From: Siphonodentalium dalli
Lineage: Eukaryota; Mollusca; Scaphopoda; Gadilida; Siphonodentaliidae
DNA: 64,000 nt
Assembly: GCA_032622095.1 (NCBI GenBank)
Contig: CP136068.1
Coordinates: 128,593,989 to 128,657,988 of the forward strand
Reading direction: 5' to 3'
Part shown: positions 62,501-64,000 of the stretch, one piece after another
Numbering within the stretch: position 1 is the stretch's first letter
Layout: each line of letters opens with the position of its first letter
The notes under the pieces: generated by a model
Seen by the model: only the letters and a program-made list of their open reading frames with translations
Told to the model about the DNA's origin: nothing
Databases searched by the model: none
Made by a program: the position numbers and the translations under genes

Positions 62501-63835
62501 CAATGTTTACCGCCAAGTTTTGATTAAAGTTTTGCATTTAATTGGGCTAATTGGCGATTTATCATTAATTCTACTGCAACAGTAGTATTTATTTAACAAT
62601 GAATTTGACATGCGAAATTTCATTTATTGGAGCGTTTAATATTAACACTTCCATGACTGGAGCTTTTTCGAAAACCCTGTGCCAATGCATTCACTTATAT
62701 ATGCAAGACTCCCATAGGGAGTCTCGCATATATAAGAGAATGTATGGCCTAACAATATTTATCTTGACCTGGATATACAGCCGTTCGAGTCTTGATCAAA
62801 CTAGAGGTGTGACTGTCCCAATGGGATTACGGATACCCCCCTGTTTTTAAAATACTAAGATGTCTCACATGTCAGTAAACATTTAGTTAAAATAATAAAA
62901 TAACAGTTCCCATTGCAGGTGTACAACCATAACCCTAATCTTAAACCTATTGACCGAAAAATGTAGGAATAAAAGCTCAGACAAAATTATGCATGTTGCA
63001 AAAAAAGTTTCTAAGTCGAAACAGGGGGGATAACTCCACCAAAAAATGTCGGACAGACGTCATAATCGCAGGTGCACAAGTTCCCATGGTACTAAATATC
63101 TGTGCCACGTTTTAAAAAAATTGACCGAAAAATGTAGGAATAAAAGCTCGGACAAAAGTATACATGTTGCAAAAAATTTCTAAGTCGAAAAAGAGGGGAT
63201 AACTCCAGCAAAAAAAGTCCGACAGACGTCATAATCGCAGGTGAACAGGTTCCCATGGTGGTTGATGTCTGTGCCAAGTTTCACGGAAATTTATCAAAAA
63301 ACGACTGAGAAAAACTCCGGACAAATTTGTGTCCACGGACGGACGATGGACGACGACGACGGACGGACGGACAAGCTGACTCCAGTATACCCCCCCCTAA
63401 CTTCGTTGCGGGGGGTATAATTATAAGATGAGAGGAATTGAATGATAACACCTTTATAGACTCATTAGTGTATAAGGCACACAAGCATTCGGCCTTCTGT
63501 GAAGCCTTTATCTTGTAAGCCAGTGTATTCTCTTATATATGAAGCCTATGGGAGACTCGCATATATAAGATAATGCACTGGCACATGATCCTTAATGCTG
63601 CATGAACCCACATCGAAGACATTGAGTCCCTTTAAAATAAGTCGTGTGTAGTAGCCAATCAGAAAGCTAGAACTTACTGCTTAGTGTTGCAGCAACATCC
63701 ATTGTTGACTTTTTGGACAGACAATATACGATGGTTGGTCCATCAAACATTCGCTTGTTACCCTGTTTCTCCATGAGTGATGAAAGGTCTCGTGCTATGT
63801 CACTTTTCTTATACACAGTCAGAAATAAATTGGGG
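35054..63835 (-). CDS. WRN: WRN-type RecQ DNA helicase, 3' part of gene (17 exons, partial)
   Basis: Gene-level entry; the exons are listed separately. Seventeen minus-strand segments, nearly all with clean AG/GT borders, join in consistent phase into about 678 codons ending in TGA. Domains in order: helicase lobe 2 with motif IV, the YHAG motif, motif V (FGMGID) and motif VI ([10 protein letters not shown]); the RQC zinc-binding site (one Cys, then CCDNC); the RQC winged helix; HRDC; a WRN-like C-terminal extension; and a basic tail ending KMKSNSLFR. The whole series aligns by eye, in order, with the remembered C-terminal half of vertebrate WRN, including the KRKLPAW tail, which other RecQ paralogues lack. 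The family unwinds forked, quadruplex and recombination intermediates in the nucleus. Helicase lobe 1 and any exonuclease domain must lie beyond 64000, so the exonuclease cannot be judged. No frameshift or internal stop was seen, so the gene looks functional. Confidence 0.93.
36160..36350 (-). CDS. WRN: WRN exon (p): C-terminal extension, end
   Basis: 191 nt encoding [20 protein letters not shown], then [14 protein letters not shown] and a Ser/Thr/Val-rich low-conservation end. It matches '[27 protein letters not shown]' in WRN. Acceptor TTGCAG, donor GTGAGA. Confidence 0.9.
37316..37478 (-). CDS. WRN: WRN exon (o): C-terminal helical extension
   Basis: 163 nt encoding [20 protein letters not shown], then [20 protein letters not shown] and [13 protein letters not shown]. 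It aligns with WRN '[49 protein letters not shown]'. A dispersed repeat starts about 10 bases upstream of its acceptor. Confidence 0.94.
37488..37925 (+). repeat. Dispersed repeat next to a WRN acceptor
   Basis: AAAGGTACTCAATCTGATCA and GGTCCCCATA to GCCGAAGAAATAGTAATTT, the same family as 32880. It starts about 10 bases from the acceptor of the WRN exon at 37316-37478. Confidence 0.75.
38038..38411. mobile_element. TTAAAGACAT-family element, complete
   Basis: TTAAAGACATATTATGGAC to CATCACTTTAA; colinear with 6400-6777. It lies in a WRN intron. Confidence 0.85.
38764..39240 (+). other. Unrecognised ORF followed by possible pogo/Tigger-like terminus
   Basis: A 75-codon ORF (38764-38991) contains [20 protein letters not shown] and ends with a stop. 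From 39014 the sequence CAGTAAAACATCTCCAAAC and CTCTATTAACCGAATCCCTC resembles the ends of pogo/Tigger elements, from memory. The link between the two is a guess; the opposite strand of the WRN intron is the only context. Confidence 0.3.
40707..40803. mobile_element. CAGTAATGCCC MITE, half copy by a WRN donor
   Basis: GAATGGCAAGAAGCCATATT, ACTAAATCCTGAAAAGTTAC and AAGGAGTCGACTATTTAGAC. It ends about 20 bases from the WRN exon at 40823. Confidence 0.85.
40823..40912 (-). CDS. WRN: WRN exon (n): C-terminal extension
   Basis: 90 nt, exactly 30 codons, phase 0 at both ends. It encodes [20 protein letters not shown] and then QDKKSM, matching 'LSQSMAITYSLFQEKKM' in vertebrate WRN. Acceptor TTCAG, donor GTAAGTGC. 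Confidence 0.91.
41056..41246. mobile_element. CAGTAATGCCC MITE, both arms, ends eroded
   Basis: AATAATCGACTCC.CAACCAC to its inverse, folding at GAAAGCTCTCAGTGAGAACTTTCC (about 41150). The outer CAGTAATGCCC termini are lost. Confidence 0.87.
41723..41899. mobile_element. TTAA-flanked single-hairpin MITE forming part of a WRN donor
   Basis: TTAACCCATTCAGTACCAAG to CTTGGCACTTAAAGGGTTAA, same family as 32593. Its right TTAA (41896-41899) supplies the T and following bases of the 5' splice site of the WRN exon ending at 41901 (minus strand G-TTAA-CCC). Confidence 0.9.
41901..42051 (-). CDS. WRN: WRN exon (m): HRDC domain, second half
   Basis: 151 nt encoding [20 protein letters not shown] then [17 protein letters not shown]. 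It corresponds to WRN '[32 protein letters not shown]'. The donor GTTAAC overlaps the TTAA target site of a palindromic MITE that fills the start of the intron. Confidence 0.92.
42310..42985. other. WRN intron, nothing recognised
   Basis: AT-rich DNA between the two HRDC exons with no palindrome, TIR pair or coding signal that I can support. Confidence 0.45.
42991..43103 (-). CDS. WRN: WRN exon (l): HRDC domain, first half
   Basis: 113 nt encoding [20 protein letters not shown], then [17 protein letters not shown]. It matches the HRDC start in WRN ('[37 protein letters not shown]'). HRDC is an auxiliary DNA- and protein-binding module. Acceptor TTACAG, donor GTGAGA. Confidence 0.94.
43410..43761. 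mobile_element. hAT-like short element, 352 bp
   Basis: Terminal inverted repeats CAGGGCTGGCATT / AATGCCAGCCCTG, flanked by direct CATACT repeats (43404-43409, 43762-43767). The two ends also share GGAGGGCT phrases. CAGGG-type ends fit hAT elements, but the visible duplication is only 6 bp. No transposase. Confidence 0.7.
44090..44325. mobile_element. TTAA-flanked two-hairpin MITE (CCCTTTCATGA family)
   Basis: TTAACCCTTTCATGACACTG to CAGTCATGAAAGGGTTAA. Two hairpins with GCATTCTCTTATATAT arms and CCCTATGGGAG-type loops. Relatives: 50392-50650, 51140-51371, 55263-56900 (interrupted), 62641-63632 (interrupted), and fragments at 31055-31130 and 37918-38000. Confidence 0.87.
44357..44822. mobile_element. 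TTAA-flanked double-hairpin MITE (copy 4, longest)
   Basis: TTAACCCTTTACCCAACAG to GTTGGGTAAAGGGTTAA with two mirror-image hairpins at about 44388-44453 and 44602-44668. An AATGATAAAATTGT-type spacer is duplicated relative to the other copies. Its right TTAA is shared with the next element. Confidence 0.9.
44819..45050. mobile_element. TTAA-flanked MITE (CCCTTTCTTTACTAAATAC family)
   Basis: TTAACCCTTTCTTTACTAAA to TTCAGTAAAGAAAGGGTTAA with inner inverted GAATAGTTGTGGAAATGTTC-type sequence. It shares TTAA 44819-44822 with its neighbour and ends 8 bases from the WRN exon at 45059. Relatives: 50805-51060 (eroded), 51368-51580, 53146-53415. Confidence 0.87.
45059..45191 (-). CDS. WRN: WRN exon (k): linker between RQC and HRDC
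   Basis: 133 nt encoding [20 protein letters not shown] and a charged stretch ([13 protein letters not shown]). It aligns only loosely with the variable linker before HRDC, but both phases fit the neighbours. The donor is an atypical GTCCGT, and a TTAA-type MITE begins 9 bases into the intron. If the donor were skipped, the frame would end at a stop within four codons. Confidence 0.82.
45393..45495. repeat. 103-bp hairpin
   Basis: AATAGCATAATGTGTTTTGA, GTTATCTCAATGAGTT and AGAAGTAT on the left are mirrored on the right, folding at TATGATAC-like bases near 45446. A few mismatches. In a WRN intron. Confidence 0.85.
46284..46464 (-). CDS. WRN: WRN exon (j): winged-helix beta-wing
   Basis: 181 nt encoding [20 protein letters not shown], then [20 protein letters not shown] and on to KKTIVTFT. 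It aligns with human '[29 protein letters not shown]'. The Phe in GGFG falls where WRN has the aromatic tip of the beta-wing that separates duplex ends; this is my alignment by eye. Acceptor TTACAG, donor GTAAGAAT. Confidence 0.93.
47068..47953. mobile_element. hAT-like non-autonomous element with 8-bp target duplication
   Basis: 886 bp with perfect 11-bp terminal inverted repeats CAGGCCTCAGC / GCTGAGGCCTG. The flanking 8-mer CTCCAAAG is duplicated at 47060-47067 and 47954-47961. The element splits a dispersed repeat: the flanking text ...GGCCACTCCAAAGATCCATA becomes continuous once it is removed. The left part is rich in TCGCC/GGCGA pairs. No transposase ORF. Confidence 0.88.
48440..50050. 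other. WRN intron, nothing firmly recognised
   Basis: AT-rich DNA with scattered short ORFs. The minus ORF at 49104-49367 is hydrophobic and has no family signature. No paired terminal repeats were noticed. Confidence 0.45.
50270..50301 (-). CDS. WRN: WRN exon (i): 32-nt micro-exon with WWK motif
   Basis: Only 32 nt, between TTTTTTAG and GTAAGTATT. It encodes [10 protein letters not shown] and completes split codons on both sides (Lys from the previous exon, Ser into the next). The WWKxF motif is a hallmark of the WRN winged helix ('ESWWKAF'). The perfect donor, phase and motif make it secure despite its size. Confidence 0.9.
50392..50650. mobile_element. CCCTTTCATGA-family TTAA MITE
   Basis: TTAACCCTTTCATGATGG to CCAGTCATGGCCGCGTTAA with two CTTATATAT hairpins; the right terminus is mutated (GCCGCG for AAAGG). 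Confidence 0.85.
51140..51371. mobile_element. CCCTTTCATGA-family TTAA MITE
   Basis: TTAACCCTTCTATGACTGG to CGACATGAAATGTTAA, two hairpins. It shares its right TTAA (51368-51371) with the following element. Confidence 0.84.
51368..51580. mobile_element. CCCTTTCTTTACTAAATAC-family TTAA MITE
   Basis: TTAACCCTTTCTATACAAAA to TTAGTAAAGAGAGATTTAA. It abuts the element at 51140-51371 through one common TTAA, the same arrangement as at 44819. Confidence 0.8.
51655..51800. mobile_element. TTAAAGACAT-family fragment, inverted
   Basis: GATGGTGAAATCATTTGCGT, TTGCATCCCGAATTGAGATG and AATATTTACAATTG in reverse order relative to 6400-6777; the ends are missing. Confidence 0.7.
52065..52460. mobile_element. 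Composite CAGAATGAGG two-hairpin element
   Basis: Hairpins at 52080-52172 and 52353-52445 (GAGGTC.CCAGAGG, TAGCATCACTAAA, CTCTGGGGACC) flank an internal ~180-bp segment with CTTCTGGGAATTATCTATAG and CACCAACTTTAACTGGGAA. The outer flanks carry GTCTGTCATTTGCAGAA and TACAAATAACAGACACAC. Confidence 0.83.
52497..52966 (-). repeat. AAAGGTACTCAATCTGA dispersed repeat, inverted
   Basis: Reverse-complement copy of 37488-37925, ending GATTGAGTACCTTT at about 52966, some 20 bases from the donor of the WRN exon at 52988. Confidence 0.75.
52988..53094 (-). CDS. WRN: WRN exon (h): RQC winged helix, first half
   Basis: 107 nt encoding [20 protein letters not shown] then [16 protein letters not shown]. It aligns with the human stretch 'ILGEKFGIGLPILFLRGS...FGTGK', part of the DNA-binding winged helix. 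Acceptor TTTCAG, donor GTATGT; two bases are carried into the next micro-exon. Confidence 0.92.
53146..53415. mobile_element. CCCTTTCTTTACTAAATAC-family TTAA MITE, full palindrome
   Basis: TTAACCCTTTCTATTCTAAA to TACAGAAAGGGTTAA with a strong inner hairpin (AATGTTCAGATAATAAGTTC and its inverse near 53308-53368). Confidence 0.86.
53626..54060. mobile_element. Composite CAGAATGAGG two-hairpin element, most complete copy
   Basis: AAGCCTTGAGATAGTG, hairpin 53650-53740, internal segment with CTGCTATGGAAGAATT and GTTCACCCATTAGTC, hairpin 53940-54032, and ACATTATTTCAAGGTTAG at the far end. The terminal CAAGCCTTGAAATAGTG-type repeats are inverted. Confidence 0.84.
54122..54245 (-). CDS. WRN: WRN exon (g): linker into RQC winged helix
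   Basis: 124 nt with donor GTAACT. It encodes [20 protein letters not shown], then [21 protein letters not shown]. It takes the place of the WRN 'DTSWDFGPQAFKLLSAVD' stretch leading into the first winged-helix helix. Phase 0 at its end. Confidence 0.9.
54235..54419 (-). repeat. Two-copy ~90-bp tandem duplication at a WRN acceptor
   Basis: GACATTTCCAACCTAGAATT...GCTGCACAGCAGAACCCTGA at 54235-54325 is repeated at 54335-54419 with a few changes. The unit includes the first coding bases and acceptor of the WRN exon at 54122-54245, so a second, decoy acceptor sequence lies about 100 bases upstream. Confidence 0.85.
54867..54910 (-). pseudogene. Degenerate tandem duplicate of WRN exon (f)
   Basis: About 44 bases nearly identical to the inner part of the exon at 54938-55018 (the stretch encoding the [10 protein letters not shown] region), differing at roughly four positions. 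The copy has lost its acceptor side and runs into unrelated sequence with a stop. It lies in the intron just after the real exon, so it looks like a short local duplication rather than a usable alternative exon. Confidence 0.75.
54938..55018 (-). CDS. WRN: WRN exon (f): RQC zinc-binding cysteines
   Basis: 81 nt encoding [20 protein letters not shown] followed by CDNCRN. The CCxxC cluster supplies the other three zinc ligands of the RecQ zinc-binding subdomain. Acceptor TTACAG, donor GTTGGT. A degenerate second copy of the inner part of this exon lies just downstream at 54867-54910. Confidence 0.93.
55326..56689 (+). mobile_element. 1364-bp hAT-like element with 8-bp target duplication
   Basis: Terminal inverted repeats TAGAGGTGTGCGGTT / AACCGCACATCTCTA (one mismatch) and an exact CAATGCAT duplication at 55318-55325 and 56690-56697. 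Subterminal AACCGAAA / TTTCGGTT motifs repeat on both sides. It retains a BED-finger ORF but no catalytic transposase domain, so it cannot move itself. Confidence 0.9.
55421..55645 (+). CDS. BED zinc-finger ORF of a hAT-like element
   Basis: 74 codons from ATG to TAA. After a basic start and an aromatic HRFGLF stretch come Cys32-x2-Cys35, then His52-x4-His57 in ICNVC ... [14 protein letters not shown], the BED-type zinc finger that heads hAT transposases and binds transposon ends. The hAT dimerisation and catalytic parts are absent. The ORF is intact in frame, but expression is unproven. If made, it could bind element ends without cutting. Confidence 0.82.
   Translation: MASSVLQTKKHGRKAINQQHRFGLFKKKKLICNVCKKIISAEHRNTSNLKRHLEKQHKNEYEELKKITEIPRKK
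57035..57170. repeat. Inverted-repeat element
   Basis: AATAATGTATTTCAGAGTA and GAAGGTCCCAGCTC are inverted at CGAGCTGGGACCTTC and CTGTGAAATGCATTATTAA, with ~45 bp between. In a WRN intron. Confidence 0.8.
57250..57402. mobile_element. Single-hairpin CAGAATGAGG element, full palindrome
   Basis: CAAGCCTTGAAATAGTGTG to CACACTATTTCAAGGCTTG with GAATGAGGTCCCCAGAGGG arms. It shows the family's true ends and lies about 65 bases from the WRN exon at 57466. Confidence 0.88.
57466..57567 (-). CDS. WRN: WRN exon (e): start of RQC zinc-binding region
   Basis: 102 nt encoding [20 protein letters not shown], then [14 protein letters not shown]. It matches the WRN helical hairpin 'KLKMMAKMEKYL' that precedes the zinc site, and its Cys is the expected first zinc ligand. 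Acceptor CCCAG, donor GTATGTG. Confidence 0.94.
57950..58165 (-). repeat. Dispersed repeat with ATAATCGCAGGTNCACAGGTT
   Basis: CTCATAATTGCAGGTGCACA, GTTGCCATGGTTGTAAAAAT and CTGTGCCAAGTTTCATAGAAA. The same phrases recur at 58630-58800 and, as tandem copies, at 62780-63420. It is a frequent invertebrate repeat with a GGGGGTATA 3' end. Confidence 0.65.
58190..58640. mobile_element. Composite CAGAATGAGG two-hairpin element
   Basis: Hairpins at 58215-58307 and 58524-58617, with an internal segment containing GTTCCCAAATGGCGAATATT and AGAAACTAAACTAAAAA. Confidence 0.82.
58999..59107 (-). CDS. WRN: WRN exon (d): helicase motif VI with arginine finger
   Basis: 109 nt. It encodes [20 protein letters not shown] and then [26 protein letters not shown] is RecQ motif VI, which contains the arginine finger needed for ATP hydrolysis; every key residue is present. 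Acceptor ATAG, donor GTATGC; both split codons match the neighbouring exons. Confidence 0.96.
59303..59660. mobile_element. Composite CAGAATGAGG element, first hairpin deleted
   Basis: CAAGCCTTGTAATAGTGTGT, a truncated first hairpin (59325-59358), an internal segment (CTTCTGGGAAGTATCTCTAG), a second hairpin at 59545-59628, and CACTATTTCAAGGCTTG. Confidence 0.8.
60022..60094 (-). CDS. WRN: WRN exon (c): helicase motif V
   Basis: 73 nt encoding [20 protein letters not shown] followed by IHYG. This is the RecQ motif V block that couples ATP hydrolysis to DNA binding; vertebrate WRN has [22 protein letters not shown] at this place. Acceptor TTACAG, donor GTTTGT. Confidence 0.95.
60201..60312. 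mobile_element. CAGTAATGCCC MITE, left half
   Basis: CAGTAATGCCCTAAGTAATC through GGAAAGCTCTCGGGGAGA; stops just past the fold point. About 100 bases from the WRN exon at 60022-60094. Confidence 0.87.
60475..60566 (-). CDS. WRN: WRN exon (b): YHAG helicase segment
   Basis: 92 nt with TTTCAG acceptor and CAG/GTAAAA donor. It encodes [20 protein letters not shown] and continues to FVTDTIQ. This is the RecQ lobe-2 segment around the invariant YHAG. Phase joins exon (a) through a split Ser codon and ends on a complete codon. Confidence 0.94.
60600..61960. other. WRN intron, nothing firmly recognised
   Basis: Between the YHAG and motif IV exons. No coding exon is needed here by phase. No palindrome or TIR element was identified apart from the copy starting at 61964. 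Confidence 0.45.
61964..62253. mobile_element. TTAAAGACAT-family element, inverted
   Basis: TTAAAGTGATATGAAACACT, CATCACCGATAGTTGCGTCC and TTGATTTCTTTGAGATTTTTG. Reverse of 6400-6777, far end lost. Confidence 0.8.
62641..63632. mobile_element. CCCTTTCATGA-family MITE interrupted by a GGGGGTATA repeat
   Basis: Left part 62641-62770 (CACTTCCATGACTGGAGC, one hairpin) and right part about 63505-63632 (TTATCTTGTAAGCCAGTG, second hairpin) are separated by about 0.74 kb of CAGGTNCACAGGTTCCCATGG-type repeat. That repeat ends (GGAC)n and CTTCGTTGCGGGGGGTATA at about 63420. Confidence 0.7.
63678..63835 (-). CDS. WRN: WRN exon (a): helicase motif IV
   Basis: 158 nt, bordered by a TTCCAG acceptor and a GTAAGTT donor. 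It encodes [17 protein letters not shown], then [20 protein letters not shown], matching the start of RecQ helicase lobe 2 (motif IV, 'PTIIYC' in vertebrate WRN). It enters with one base of a split codon and leaves with one. The preceding exon should end in CG to complete the expected Arg and was not found in the last 165 bases. Confidence 0.93.
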
Positions 63836-64000
63836 CTGGAATGAAATTATCACAGACTGTCACATTATTCAGGTCAATTTATCATAATGAAAATGTCGCC
63901 TCTGGCACTATTTATCAATAGGAAGTCCTACCTATTAACATATCATAAATCACAGACTGGAAGGTGGAGTAGATGACTCCTGTTGATCAGTGAGTAATTT

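Noticed and set aside
63840-64000. A further upstream WRN exon at the right edge
   Set aside because: No donor preceded by the CG needed to complete the split Arg codon, and no RecQ motif in the translated frames.

Overview
This is a eukaryotic, AT-rich, intron-rich and heavily repeat-laden window. It looks like an invertebrate animal, probably a mollusc or another lophotrochozoan; that is an inference from the lineage-type repeats and protein families, not a proven assignment. Most open reading frames in it are repeat noise. Three protein-coding loci are supported. (1) A WRN-type RecQ helicase gene fills 35.0-63.8 kb on the minus strand. I could join 17 consecutive exons in phase, from helicase motif IV to the stop codon. 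(2) A small minus-strand gene at 2.3-9.0 kb has three phase-compatible exons and encodes a PPxY-containing protein of unknown function. (3) A single-exon rhodopsin-class GPCR pseudogene lies on the plus strand at 11.45-13.1 kb.

Layout. 0-2.3 kb: an imperfect tandem duplication and a ~1.5 kb foldback element. 2.3-9.0 kb: the PPxY gene, with a LINE 3' end and TTAA-type MITEs in its introns. 10.26-11.42 kb: a 32-bp minisatellite running up to the GPCR start codon. 11.45-13.1 kb: the GPCR pseudogene, split in TM1 by a 522-bp palindromic MITE and followed by a 48-bp minisatellite. 13.5-34 kb: no gene seen; it holds MITEs, nested palindromic transposons, G-tract repeats, LINE remnants, ~150-bp divergent tandem repeats and a ~142-bp satellite (26.2-27.65 kb). 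35-64 kb: the WRN gene, whose introns hold TTAA-flanked MITEs, palindromic MITEs, two short hAT-like elements with 8-bp target duplications and one probable hAT-like element.

How it fits together. The WRN exons supply helicase lobe 2 (motifs IV-VI with the arginine-finger motif), the RQC zinc site and winged helix, the HRDC domain and the basic C-terminal tail. The nuclease (if present) and helicase lobe 1 lie beyond the right edge. Mobile DNA is packed against the genes: MITEs begin at or within about 10 bp of three splice donors, one splits the GPCR, and one hAT-like element that keeps only a BED zinc-finger ORF sits inside another MITE. The least ordinary structures are the TTAA elements carrying two mirror-image hairpins, the 347-bp palindrome at 33.4-33.7 kb, and the nested and disrupted loci.
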